A program made the position numbers and the translations under genes. This document shows, piece by piece, positions 6,697 through 14,070 of a stretch of 24,339 bases of DNA. The notes under the pieces were generated by a model, which did not search any database, was not told where the DNA came from, and was given only the letters and a program-made list of their open reading frames with translations. The stretch is from Candidatus Tayloriibacteriota bacterium (GTDB lineage: Bacteria; Patescibacteriota; Minisyncoccia; Phycocordibacterales; PALSA-1337), in NCBI GenBank assembly GCA_026395095.1, contig JAPLZI010000064.1:1-24339 (forward strand). The letters are read 5' to 3'. The stretch's first letter is position 1; the number at the start of each line of letters is the position of its first letter.

Positions 6697-7467
6697 TCAA
6701 GCCACGAGCCTCAAAGCTTGAACTTGGCCGGTCGGCTTTGTGATTCTGGCAATGATCTCGCTGAGATCGTCGATGCCGACTCTGCCCTCGAGACCGAGAG
6801 TGAGCCAGTCGAGGTCATCATCACTCAGCTTAACCCGCACCCACTCGTCGCCGACCTGGCGCTCGATCCACTGATGTAGATCGTCGTTCGGGCTCCATTT
6901 CTGGAAGGGAATGAACGTGATCATCTTCCGATCACGCTCGGACAACAGTCGCGCAAGACTCATCGAACCAGTGACGAGCTTTTTCGGGCGCATGTCGACT
7001 TCCTGATGGAATTTATGTGCCCCGACAATCCGGAACTGACCGAGGGCCTCGAGACTCTGCTGTACATTTTCGATCGGCCGAGCCTTTTCCAGCCACTCCC
7101 CCCGTTCCTTTTGCCGACGAGCCGTGACTTTCTCGAGTGCTGCCCTGGCGATCTCCATGTCGTGCTCGTAACGATGTTTGACATTGTTGTAATCGACGGC
7201 GTGGCACCAGGCGTGAACCCAGTCGGGGTTTTTGCCCAGGAAGACAACGACCGGATCTCCGACTCGAAGCCCCGGGACGCGAATATCACCGTTTGTGAAT
7301 GTCGTGTCCCCGACGACTGAGATCGTGACGGAACAGCCGCCACGCATGTCTGCATAAGCACTGGTGTGGTCTTCGAATAGGACAATTATGCGGTAACCGC
7401 TAATGTTGGTTACTTTTCCGTGCTTGATTCTGTGGGCGTTCTCCGCCCACACAACGAACTTTTTCAT
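6697..7467 (-). CDS. Hypothetical protein, barrel-like N-terminus and coiled coil
   Basis: A 256-aa protein of unrecognised family. The first ~90 residues look beta-rich and read like a small barrel (KHGKVTNISGYRIIVLFEDH, then LRVGDPVVVFLG), reminiscent of KOW/S1-type folds but not diagnostic. Residues ~100-140 are strongly charged and probably a coiled coil (EHDMEIARAALEKVTARRQKER). The rest is mixed, with many D/E and W. No signal peptide or membrane segment is seen. The frame extends to a TTG at 7488, but the ATG at 7467 (MKKFVVW) is the more likely start. It looks G+C-rich, with its own promoter and terminator, and sits behind the large ParB-like gene on the same strand. The two may be one acquired unit. 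Confidence 0.65.
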   Translation of the reverse strand: MKKFVVWAENAHRIKHGKVTNISGYRIIVLFEDHTSAYADMRGGCSVTISVVGDTTFTNGDIRVPGLRVGDPVVVFLGKNPDWVHAWCHAVDYNNVKHRYEHDMEIARAALEKVTARRQKERGEWLEKARPIENVQQSLEALGQFRIVGAHKFHQEVDMRPKKLVTGSMSLARLLSERDRKMITFIPFQKWSPNDDLHQWIERQVGDEWVRVKLSDDDLDWLTLGLEGRVGIDDLSEIIARITKPTGQVQALRLVA

Positions 7468-7531
7468 AGAGCAAAGTCTTTGAGCCAAAGAAAATCAGGC
7501 GTGTGTTACGTAAACCGACAGGGTGCCGGCT

Positions 7532-7559
7532 TATATACCTGGATTTGTCAGAGGATCAA
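7532..7559 (-). promoter_or_regulatory. Possible sigma70-type promoter
   Basis: On the minus strand TTGATC (7559-7554), a 16-nt spacer and TATATA (7537-7532) lie about 65 nt before the ATG at 7467. This gives a long leader, unlike the leaderless genes of the window. Confidence 0.4.
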
Positions 7560-7603
7560 ATTAGGAAGGATTGTACTATATAAGGGTGAAAATGTCAAGG
7601 CCA

Positions 7604-7966
7604 CTAGATCGACAGGTCGAACGCCCAGAAACCGGCGCCTGTGACGAGGAGTGAGACGGCGAGTACGAGAAGTACGAGATAGTAATTTACTCCGTCCGTG
7701 AGAAACGACTTTTTTATGACCTTATCAACCAAACGGATGATGAGATCGATTCCGATTACGATGGTGGCTAGTTGTGTCCACAACCCAATGACGAGCAAGA
7801 TCCCAGCAATTCCTTCGATAACTGACGTGGTCCTTGCCTTTACATCAGCCCTTGAATTTCGGAGACCTCTATACGACCAGAATATGAAGATGGCACCTAG
7901 AACTACACGGATAAGAAAAGGGGAAAGTTGATTCCACGATAGAAAAGTTGGAAATAGTGAAAGCAT
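7604..7966 (-). CDS. DoxX-like integral membrane protein
   Basis: A 120-aa protein with about four membrane helices: FLIRVVLGAIFIFW, an IEGIAGILLVIGL helix, LATIVIGIDLIIRLV and YYLVLLVLAVSLLVTGAG. It ends GFWAFDL. The helix order and the LLVTGAGFWAFD ending match DoxX-family proteins, which are small four-helix inner-membrane proteins of poorly defined, often redox-related function. A TATAAT box 12 nt before the ATG gives a short leader. It is divergent from the spoU gene at 8003, and the two promoters lie within about 40 bp. Confidence 0.72.
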   Translation of the reverse strand: MLSLFPTFLSWNQLSPFLIRVVLGAIFIFWSYRGLRNSRADVKARTTSVIEGIAGILLVIGLWTQLATIVIGIDLIIRLVDKVIKKSFLTDGVNYYLVLLVLAVSLLVTGAGFWAFDLSI

Positions 7967-8002
7967 GTTGGTGATAAAATTATATGTTAATGTACTAATT
8001 AT

Positions 8003-8479
8003 ATGATGAAGCGCGATGTGAGACTACTGTTAGATAATATCCGGAGCGTCCATAATGTCGGTTCTATCTTCAGGACGGCTGAAACACTCGGTATTTCTCG
8101 AATATATTGTCTGGGAACGACCCCTGTCCCCGTGGACCGCTTTGGCCGCAAAAGAAAAGATCTAGCAAAAGTTGCGTTGGGGGCAGAAGACATGATTCCG
8201 TGGAATCATTTGGATAATTCACGGGTATTGGTCAAATCATTGAAGAGAGAACGTTTTGAAATTATTGCCTTGGAGCAGGCTAAAAATTCAGTTGATTACA
8301 AAAAAATTAAAGCCGGTAATAAAGTTTTAATCATATTTGGAGCTGAAGTCGAGGGTGTTTCCCAATCACTGTTAAATTTAACTGATGTTATAGCGGAAAT
8401 CCCCATAAAAGGGGAAAAAGAATCATTGAATGTTTCAGTGGCTGCAGGTATTTTTTTGTATCGTTTGATAGACTGTTGA
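8003..8479 (+). CDS. SpoU/TrmH-family RNA 2'-O-methyltransferase
   Basis: A 158-aa knotted (SPOUT) methyltransferase. Motif 1 is NIRSVHNVGSIFRTAE (near residues 12-27, with catalytic-type Asn and Arg), motif 2 LIIFGAEVEGVS (~109-120), and motif 3 IPIKGEKESLNVSVAAGIFLY (~132-152), which forms the knot and the SAM site. The family methylates ribose 2'-OH in tRNA or rRNA. The length fits a bare catalytic domain without an N-terminal RNA-binding part, so the target (tRNA wobble, position 18 or 23S rRNA) cannot be told. ATGATG offers two starts, 8003 or 8006. Its stop codon overlaps the -35 box of the toxin-antitoxin promoter. Confidence 0.93.
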   Translation: MMKRDVRLLLDNIRSVHNVGSIFRTAETLGISRIYCLGTTPVPVDRFGRKRKDLAKVALGAEDMIPWNHLDNSRVLVKSLKRERFEIIALEQAKNSVDYKKIKAGNKVLIIFGAEVEGVSQSLLNLTDVIAEIPIKGEKESLNVSVAAGIFLYRLIDC

Positions 8480-8504
8480 CTTGTGTGTATACATTGTATA
8501 TACT
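8476..8504 (+). promoter_or_regulatory. Promoter and operator of the relB-yafQ-type operon
   Basis: TTGACT (8476-8481), a 17-nt spacer and TATACT (8499-8504) form the best sigma70-type promoter in the window. The spacer and -10 contain an imperfect palindrome of GTATAC/GTATATAC units (about 8487-8503), a likely operator for antitoxin autoregulation. The -35 overlaps the stop codon of the upstream methyltransferase. Confidence 0.75.
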
Positions 8505-8528
8505 TGGCTAGTAATAAACAATAATACA

Positions 8529-8813
8529 ATGTCTACAAACTCAACAGCAGTTATAAATGTCCGTATTAACAGCAAAACCAAATTGCAGGCCGTAAGAGCT
8601 ATCGAGAAAATGGGCCTCGATGTGTCCTCGGCAATCAAGCTTTTCCTGAATAAGGTCATTGAAACTGGCGCGATACCTTTTCATATAGGTAAAATGAACG
8701 ATCCTCGCTATATTGCGGAAGTAAAAAAAGAAGTTGAATGGGCAAAGAAGTACGGCAAGAAGTATACTTCGACTTCGGAATTATTTGCTGACTGGGATAA
8801 ATTAAATGCCTAA
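8529..8813 (+). CDS. RelB/DinJ-type antitoxin
   Basis: A 94-aa protein. The N-terminus (AVINVRINSKTKLQAVRAIE) is the ribbon-helix-helix of RelB/DinJ antitoxins, which binds DNA as a dimer. It continues with the family's GLDVSSAIKLFLNKVIETGAIPF stretch, where DinJ reads M..S.A...F...V...G.LPF. The C-terminal part is charged (KKEVEWAKKYGKKYTS) and should wrap the toxin. The open frame extends 48 nt upstream, but that part lies within the promoter, so the ATG at 8529 is the start. It overlaps the toxin gene by 8 nt, the classic coupling of these pairs. No strong Shine-Dalgarno is present. Confidence 0.93.
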   Translation: MSTNSTAVINVRINSKTKLQAVRAIEKMGLDVSSAIKLFLNKVIETGAIPFHIGKMNDPRYIAEVKKEVEWAKKYGKKYTSTSELFADWDKLNA

Positions 8814-9090
8814 GTATTCCTTATTTCAAACAAGGAAATATCTTAAATCATTAAAAAAACTTCTTCATTCCGGACGGTTTGATCGCATGGAACTCGATAC
8901 TGTTATTAAATACTTGATGCAAGGAGTTTCTCTACCACAAAAATATCACGATCATCAACTGGCGGGTGATTGGCAAGATTTTCGCGAATGTCACGTTGAG
9001 AGTGATATTTTATTGGTGTATGAGATTGAAGAAAATGTTTTGACACTGGCCCTCATCAATATCGGTTCTCACCCGTACCTATTCGGTTAG
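8806..9090 (+). CDS. YafQ/RelE-family mRNA interferase toxin
   Basis: A 94-aa type II toxin that should cleave mRNA on the ribosome. The fold pattern and motifs follow YafQ: HDHQLAGDWQDFRECHVESD with H50, H63 and D67, then LLVYEIEENVLTL and the terminal GSHPYLF with H89. H50, H63 and D67 coincide with catalytic residues reported for E. coli YafQ, and H89 with its H87. The Arg before the GSH motif in E. coli YafQ is replaced here (INIGSH), so activity could differ in detail. It is translationally coupled to the antitoxin by an 8-nt overlap. Its last 12 nt overlap the convergent mutM gene. Confidence 0.93.
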   Translation: MPKYSLFQTRKYLKSLKKLLHSGRFDRMELDTVIKYLMQGVSLPQKYHDHQLAGDWQDFRECHVESDILLVYEIEENVLTLALINIGSHPYLFG

Positions 9091-10026
9091 TAATTTCTGA
9101 TGTATGTCACAAAAATGTGCACTGCGGCCGCCTACAATCTTGCGAATGATTGTGCCCTTACAGCCAGACTTGCTGCATTTCTCGCCCTTTTTCTGATAAA
9201 CCTTGTGATGTTCTTGGAATTTGCCTCGTTCACCGTGGATATTTCTGTAATCAGACATTGAATCACCGCCAAAATTGATTCCTTTGGAAAGAACAGCGAG
9301 AAGCGCCGAATAGAGTTTTTTGAGATATTGGTCGGGAATGTTTCGGACGCGCGTTTCTGGGTGAAGATCTGCTCGCCAGAGCGCCTCGTCGCTATAAATA
9401 TTTCCAACACCAGCGATTATCGTCTGATCCATGAGAACCTGCTTGATTCTGCCTGTTGGTCTGCGGTCCAGGCGTTCCTTGAAGAGATTGAAAGTGAATT
9501 CTTTGTTTATCGGATCCGGGCCGATTCCAGCTAGGTGAATCGTTTTGGCCATATCCTTTTCTGCGATCAATGTGACCTTGGCAAACTTGCGGGCGTCAGA
9601 AAGCGCCACATGTTTTTTGTTTGAAAGGGAAATCACAAAATGCGTAAAACGGTTGTACGGGTCTGATAGGGAGGCTCGCTCATTTGGACCCGGTGTCCAT
9701 TTATTTATTTTATTGTCATAAATAAATTTACCGTATAGCAGGTGCCCGGTCATTTTCAGGTGGACCAAAATAACGCTTTTGACGACCTTCTTTTTGGATT
9801 GTTTTTCAATGCGAATAAGAATATTTTTCGCCAAACGATCGATGCGAATGATTTTTGCGCCGACAACATTCTTGCGAAAATACTTAAAATAAGCCGGATC
9901 CTTGATGGAATCCTTGCCTGTGTGAAATTTACTGTTGTAGTCGGTCCAGACATCCAGAATAGAAAGCCCGCGAATGCTCGCGTTGAGGCCATTCACAGTT
10001 GTTTGTACTTCTGGAAGTTCAGGCAT
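9079..10026 (-). CDS. mutM: Formamidopyrimidine-DNA glycosylase (Fpg/MutM)
   Basis: A base-excision repair enzyme of 315 aa that removes 8-oxoguanine and Fapy lesions and nicks the abasic site. The N-terminus is MPELPEVQT, with catalytic Pro2 (after Met removal) and Glu3. K67 (in DRLAK) corresponds to E. coli Lys57. The helix-two-turn-helix reads IAGVGNIYSDEALW, and a C-terminal zinc finger follows. The finger is C-x4-C-x16-C-x2-H instead of the usual four cysteines with C-x2-C first, so the ligand set is altered but plausible. At 315 aa it is longer than the common ~270. It is divergent from the amidase gene, with 27 bases between the start codons. Confidence 0.97.
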   Translation of the reverse strand: MPELPEVQTTVNGLNASIRGLSILDVWTDYNSKFHTGKDSIKDPAYFKYFRKNVVGAKIIRIDRLAKNILIRIEKQSKKKVVKSVILVHLKMTGHLLYGKFIYDNKINKWTPGPNERASLSDPYNRFTHFVISLSNKKHVALSDARKFAKVTLIAEKDMAKTIHLAGIGPDPINKEFTFNLFKERLDRRPTGRIKQVLMDQTIIAGVGNIYSDEALWRADLHPETRVRNIPDQYLKKLYSALLAVLSKGINFGGDSMSDYRNIHGERGKFQEHHKVYQKKGEKCSKSGCKGTIIRKIVGGRSAHFCDIHQKLLTE

Positions 10027-10053
10027 GCTGGGATGTGCTAAAATCTAGCATAT

Positions 10054-11245
10054 ATGCGTTACTATGTCGCCGCGCTCCTTATAGTCGTAATTTTTATAAT
10101 GCCATGGTTCGGCATGAATTTTCCCGATGTTGCAACGGAAATACTCGCGACGATAAGATCGGCAGGTGAACAGATAGCGGCAGTCATCCTGATGCGTAAA
10201 CCTGTGACTGTCGAACAGCTCAAATCCAATTATATGATGGCCTCGATTCCGGGCCAGGAAAAAGTCCGGATACTCGTCGTGCCCGGTCATGAACCAGATT
10301 TCGGAGGCACCGAGTTTGGTTCGCTCGATGAGCGCGTTGACTAAAACCGCCTGGACTCCGGAGTTCGCCAATTATTTTAAGTCAAGCTGGAATGATATTG
10401 TCGAGTGGCAAAAAGCCAACAAAGATGCCCTTAGGGAGTTGGTCAAGCTCGATGGGATCGCACCGGTTGTTCAGCCGGTTTACCACAATACTGTGAATCC
10501 TTCCGTGGGTATACGGTTGCATGGCATCAATAAATGGGCTAACGAAAATAATATCAATATCGTCGTGCATGTGCATTTCAACGATTATCCCCGCAAGAAT
10601 GCATCCGTCGCAGGAACATACACAGGTTTTTCGATATATGTACCCGGTGGGCAGTTTTTTAACAGCACCTCTACCAAAGCCGTTGCCAATACAGTTTTCA
10701 AACGCTTGGCGAAATACAATCCCGTTTCTAACCTTCGTGGCGAACGGTCAGGAATAATAGAAGAGCAGGATCTCATAGCGATAGGATCGAATAATTCCGT
10801 TGATGCCGCCAGTTTGCTGATTGAGTACGCGTACATCTATGAGCCGCAACTTGTTGATCCGAAAGTCCGCGAACTATATCTAAAGGAGATTGCTTACGAG
10901 ACATATATCGGTCTTCTAGATTTCTTTGACCCGGCGGGCGCGCTCGTTGAGGCTAAGACCTTCGATACTTTGACGCTGCCTTATAAATGGAACAACCAGT
11001 TAACAGGCAAGAATGATTCTCCACAGGATGTTTTTGCTTTGCAGACTGCTTTGATATTGGACGGTGTTTATCCACCAGCGGGCTTGTCATCGAACGAATG
11101 CCCTCGCACTGGCAAGTTAGGTCCATGTACACGCTCGGCTCTACAAACATTTCAACATAAATACGATATCAACAATGAAAATGGTATAGCCGGGCCGAAG
11201 ACCATTGAAACCTTAAATCGGATCTATTCAGCGCGGACTCTATAA
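10054..11245 (+). pseudogene. N-acetylmuramoyl-L-alanine amidase-like gene, frameshifted
   Basis: Two overlapping frames encode one protein. Frame 1 (10054-10344) gives an N-terminal membrane anchor or signal (YYVAALLIVVIFIMPWFG) and the amidase_3 opening VRILVVPGHEPDFGG, ending LDERVD and a stop. Frame 2 (open from 10289, last codon before 11245) continues TKTAWTPEFANYF, then VVHVHFND and LIEYAYIYEP, and ends in a peptidoglycan-binding domain (FALQTALILDGVY ... SALQTFQHKYDI ... GIAGPKTIETLN). Together they supply the four expected zinc/catalytic residues (His, Glu, His, Glu), which neither frame has alone. The break is near 10333-10340, where a DL-type residue pair seems lost (a 2-base deletion would explain it). 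It may be a true pseudogene, an assembly error or a frameshifting gene. It overlaps the convergent Mur ligase gene by 6 nt. Confidence 0.8.
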
Positions 11246-12541
11246 ACTAGCGCGAATTTCCTCGCGAGCAATATCTGCGTCGCTCCACGGAGTTTTTGTT
11301 CCACGCGGGCCCATGATATATGGGTCAGTACCTTTGCCAGTGATCAGAATCACATCGCCGGTTCGTGCTTGCTTCACAGCTTCGCGTATTGCTAGTCTAC
11401 GATCCATGATAATAAGGGGTTTCTTGGATGTAACACCCTTTGATACGTCGGTGACAATTTTTTGTGGGTCCTCATCATAGGGATCTTCATTGGTGAGGAT
11501 GACGATATCGCAATAGTCATCAGCGAGCTTACCCATCACAGCCCTCTTCGATGTGTCGCGTCCGCCGCCGGTGCCGCCGAGGATGGCGATAAGTTTTTGG
11601 AGGACTGTTTTTTGTAGGTCTGATTTTATTCTTGGATTTGGCCGAAAAACCATGTAAAGTTTTTCCAGAGAATCAGCAGTGTGAGCGTAATCAACTACAA
11701 CAGTGAAATCTTGTCCAGTTTCTATTTTTTCTACACGGCCGGGAATGTGATCAAACTCGGCGATGGCGGCAGCGATTGTGTTGTTTGGAGTTCCTTCGTT
11801 CTTGGCGCATGTAGCCGCGGCTAGTATGTTGTAAAGGTTGAATAGGCCTGAGAGATTTGATCTCATCGGGTGGCTGTCGAAAGTAAATTCAAGGCCGATT
11901 TCTTTTATCTTGTACGGTTCGGCCTCTTTGTGATTGTAAGAAATTTTTTTATTGACACTATAGGAAAGAAATTGCGAACTCTCTTTTTCATCACTATTAA
12001 CGATGATTGTCGTCGGCCTTTTACTGGACCGTTCCATATTTTTTGCGATATTTAGTTTTGCGTCCACATAGTTTTTATATGATCCGTGAGCTTCAATGTG
12101 TTCAGGTGAGAGATTCGTGAATATGAGCGTGTTTATGTCAATAAATCTATGGCGGAAAAGCAGGGAACCTTGCGAAGTCATTTCAGCAATGAAGTATTTA
12201 CAATTTTCACCGACTGCTCGACGGATCAGTCTTTGCATGGAAAAACGGCCAGGCATACTCATTTTAAAAAGATTACGTTCGGATTTGTCGCCGATTTTGA
12301 AGCGGATCGTATTTGATAGTGCGGTTTTGTTGCCGGCTTTTTCAAGGATCGCATTTAAGATTTCTGTTGTTGAGCTTTTGCCTTTTGTGCCGGTGACAGC
12401 AATAACATTTATTTTCCTAGAGGGAAAGCCGTAGACTAACGCCGCCAAGAATGAAAGTGACCAGTGGTATGCTGGTTGGAAAAACCCAAAAATCGGGGCA
12501 GGAATAAAACCTTTTATCTTTATGAGTGTTTCGTCGAGCAT
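11240..12541 (-). CDS. murE: Mur ligase, UDP-MurNAc-tripeptide synthetase-like
   Basis: A 433-aa cytoplasmic ATP-dependent amino-acid ligase of peptidoglycan precursor synthesis. An amphipathic N-terminus (FIPAPIFGFFQPAYHWSLSF) precedes the P-loop TGTKGKSS (50-57). The central domain has FTNLSPEHIEAHGSYKNY, the usual NL..DHLD-type motif with Glu for Asp. The C-terminal ligase domain shows GGTGGGRDTSKRAVMG and ILTNEDPYDEDP (like the DNPR/NEDP site of MurE), ending DPYIMGPRGTKTPWSD. NEDP rather than DNPR suggests an acceptor other than diaminopimelate, perhaps lysine, but this is inference. The frame reaches an ATG at 12559. The ATG at 12541 is preferred because CATAAT ends 6 nt before it and homologous N-termini begin here. 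Confidence 0.88.
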   Translation of the reverse strand: MLDETLIKIKGFIPAPIFGFFQPAYHWSLSFLAALVYGFPSRKINVIAVTGTKGKSSTTEILNAILEKAGNKTALSNTIRFKIGDKSERNLFKMSMPGRFSMQRLIRRAVGENCKYFIAEMTSQGSLLFRHRFIDINTLIFTNLSPEHIEAHGSYKNYVDAKLNIAKNMERSSKRPTTIIVNSDEKESSQFLSYSVNKKISYNHKEAEPYKIKEIGLEFTFDSHPMRSNLSGLFNLYNILAAATCAKNEGTPNNTIAAAIAEFDHIPGRVEKIETGQDFTVVVDYAHTADSLEKLYMVFRPNPRIKSDLQKTVLQKLIAILGGTGGGRDTSKRAVMGKLADDYCDIVILTNEDPYDEDPQKIVTDVSKGVTSKKPLIIMDRRLAIREAVKQARTGDVILITGKGTDPYIMGPRGTKTPWSDADIAREEIRASL

Positions 12542-12547
12542 GTATGT

Positions 12548-12553
12548 ATTATG
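12548..12553 (-). promoter_or_regulatory. -10 box, leaderless start of the Mur ligase
   Basis: CATAAT on the minus strand, exactly 6 nt (ACATAC) before the ATG at 12541. It has one mismatch to TATAAT and decides between two in-frame ATGs. Confidence 0.55.
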
Positions 12554-12565
12554 TCTCATTTGGTG

Positions 12566-12603
12566 AAAAAATAAAGCCTCGATAGCTTGTGAGGCTACCG
12601 AGG
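12566..12603 (-). terminator. Intrinsic terminator of the secreted-protein gene
   Basis: On the minus strand a 10-bp stem with one mismatch (CCTCGGTAGC / GCTATCGAGG, loop of 7) is followed by CTTTATTTTTT. A second perfect 7-bp stem, CTCCAGC/GCTGGAG, lies just before it at about 12609-12630 without a T run. Confidence 0.8.
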
Positions 12604-12646
12604 TTTACTCCAGCTGAAGAACGGCTGGAGACGCCGACGATGTCGT

Positions 12647-13234
12647 CTACGCAGTGTTGGTCGCGTTGACGACAATTTCCGGCCCGGGCACCTCCTTGAA
12701 GCCCGCGGCGAAGAGGTCGTTTGCGCCGGTTGCGATTGGTGCGGCGCTGAAGCCGTAATAATATCTGAACATGGGCGAGTTCGAGTTGGTGCCGGCAACG
12801 GCGATATTCGGGCCGTTGTTGGTGAGTGTACACATTGTGCTCGTGGCGCCGGTGATTGTGTTGGCGGCCGCGGTCGTGCTGATGTTGCTGATGATCACGT
12901 CGGTCAGATAAATGCTGGCGTAGTGATTGGTACACTTCACCGCGCAAATTGCAGCACCTCCTTCTTTGATCGCCGTGGACGTCGCGCCCGTGTTTGCCTT
13001 ATTGATGCTGGTGCCGGCCACTTCGAACTTGAAGGTGTCGGTCGCCGTAGTCGCCATGAGGGTCGTCGTGTCGATCGCCGTTACCGCGTTGATCAAACCA
13101 TGATCGGTGGCGATGACCTTGCTGGTGGTGACGCTATTGGCAGGGCCGTCGGTCGCATGTGCGACCCACAGCACCGCAGCCAGGCCTACGAATAAGCCCG
13201 CGCAGAGACGTAGCATGTACGTATACGTTTTCAT
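12647..13234 (-). CDS. Secreted Thr/Ala/Asn-rich protein of unknown function
   Basis: A 195-aa protein with a clear Sec signal peptide: MKTYTYMLRLCAGLFVGLAAVLWVAHA, cleavage probably after AHA. The mature part is rich in T, A, N, S and V, likely beta-structured, with only a few cysteines (ICAVKC and TMC) and no sorting or anchor motif at the C-terminus. I do not recognise a family; minor pilin, surface-layer fragment or adhesin are only guesses. The frame extends 39 nt further, but the signal peptide starts at the Met encoded at 13234. A weak AAGGTGG site lies ~12 nt upstream. The gene looks G+C-rich compared with the flanking Mur ligase and ruvA. It has its own terminator and a perfect 16-bp palindrome in its leader. 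Confidence 0.65.
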   Translation of the reverse strand: MKTYTYMLRLCAGLFVGLAAVLWVAHATDGPANSVTTSKVIATDHGLINAVTAIDTTTLMATTATDTFKFEVAGTSINKANTGATSTAIKEGGAAICAVKCTNHYASIYLTDVIISNISTTAAANTITGATSTMCTLTNNGPNIAVAGTNSNSPMFRYYYGFSAAPIATGANDLFAAGFKEVPGPEIVVNATNTA

Positions 13235-13277
13235 TTTGATGTGCGGCCACCTTAGAAGCCTTGAGGCAACCAAGCCA

Positions 13278-13328
13278 GACGCAGATTCAAGGGCTTAAAT
13301 AAGCCAAATAAACCCTTGAATCTGCGTC
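13278..13328. repeat. Perfect 16-bp inverted repeat in front of the secreted-protein gene
   Basis: GACGCAGATTCAAGGG (13278-13293) and its exact reverse complement (13313-13328) enclose a 19-nt A+T-rich loop. It lies 44-94 nt upstream of the start at 13234 and is not followed by a T run on either strand, so it is not an ordinary terminator. It could be an operator, an mRNA-stabilising 5' stem-loop or a small palindromic element. Confidence 0.85.
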
Positions 13329-13372
13329 CTGCCGGCCTGTCAAGCTTGTCTGTTAAAATGTTAGCAGATAAC

Positions 13373-13404
13373 AAAAAAAGTGTCTAGTCTAGGTGTTAAC
13401 ACTT
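13373..13404 (-). terminator. Intrinsic terminator of ruvA
   Basis: On the minus strand AAGTGT (13404-13399) pairs with ACACTT (13383-13378), followed by seven T's. It lies 17 bases after the ruvA stop. Confidence 0.6.
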
Positions 13405-13421
13405 ATTTCTGTAGATATTTC

Positions 13422-14000
13422 TTATCCTAAAACTTTGAGTGCCGCCTTCACTTTTGCTCCGACATCAGAGATATCCTTGCCGACTTTCTTAAGGGCTTCA
13501 CGTGCTTCCTCCGCGTCATAGCCTAGAGCTCGTAGAGCTTCGATAGCGTCAATATCGCTCGCCATGCCTGCTCCCATCGGGCCGGAAGCGAAACTGCGAA
13601 GTCCGCTGATCTTGTCTTTCAATTCCATAACGATCTTCTCGGCGGTTTTCTTGCCGATGCCGGAAATTTTGACGAGATGTACTGTTGAACCTGTACGAAT
13701 CGCTCCAGTCAGTGTTTCACTAGAAGCTAGCGACAGGATATTCAATGCCGATTTTGGCCCGATGCCAGACACGCTGATCAAAAGCTGAAAAAATTCTTGT
13801 TCGCTCTTCTTGATAAAACCATAAAGGTCGAGGGCGTCTTCGCGGACTGCAAGATGTGTCCACATTTTGACCGAACGGCCGTTCTTAAGAGTATGGAGTG
13901 TGTCGGCAGTTACAAATAGCTTGTATCCGACGCCATTTACATTGATGACGGCGTAGTTGGTGCCGAGTTCCTCAACGAGGCCTGAAATCATCGAAATCAT
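13422..14000 (-). CDS. ruvA: Holliday junction branch-migration protein RuvA
   Basis: A 192-aa DNA-binding subunit of the RuvAB branch-migration complex. Residues 1-65 form the OB-fold domain I, ending NGVGYKLFV and THLAVREDALDLYGF. Domain II has two helix-hairpin-helix units, LLISVSGIGPKSALNILS and LVKISGIGKKTAEKIVMELKDKI. After a short linker, the C-terminal domain III (IDAIEALRALGYDAEEAREAL) binds RuvB. The frame is open to 14216, but MISMISG aligns position by position with the family start MIGRLRG, and TATGAT ends 6 nt before that ATG, so 14000 is the start. No ruvB or ruvC is in the window. It is divergent from rpsT. Confidence 0.97.
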   Translation of the reverse strand: MISMISGLVEELGTNYAVINVNGVGYKLFVTADTLHTLKNGRSVKMWTHLAVREDALDLYGFIKKSEQEFFQLLISVSGIGPKSALNILSLASSETLTGAIRTGSTVHLVKISGIGKKTAEKIVMELKDKISGLRSFASGPMGAGMASDIDAIEALRALGYDAEEAREALKKVGKDISDVGAKVKAALKVLG

Positions 14001-14006
14001 GGCCCA

Positions 14007-14012
14007 ATCATA
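14007..14012 (-). promoter_or_regulatory. -10 box, leaderless start of ruvA
   Basis: TATGAT on the minus strand with a 6-nt gap (TGGGCC) to the ATG at 14000. It agrees independently with the family alignment of the start. Confidence 0.65.
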
Positions 14013-14070
14013 GCATTTCTTTACTTTTGAGGCATGATGTGATAATTTCTCACTACTTCCCGATAACAAT

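Noticed and set aside
12549..12947. A 132-aa open frame rich in H, R and Q on the minus strand
   Set aside because: It is an out-of-frame reading of the G+C-rich secreted-protein gene and covers its terminator. The signal-peptide frame is far more protein-like.
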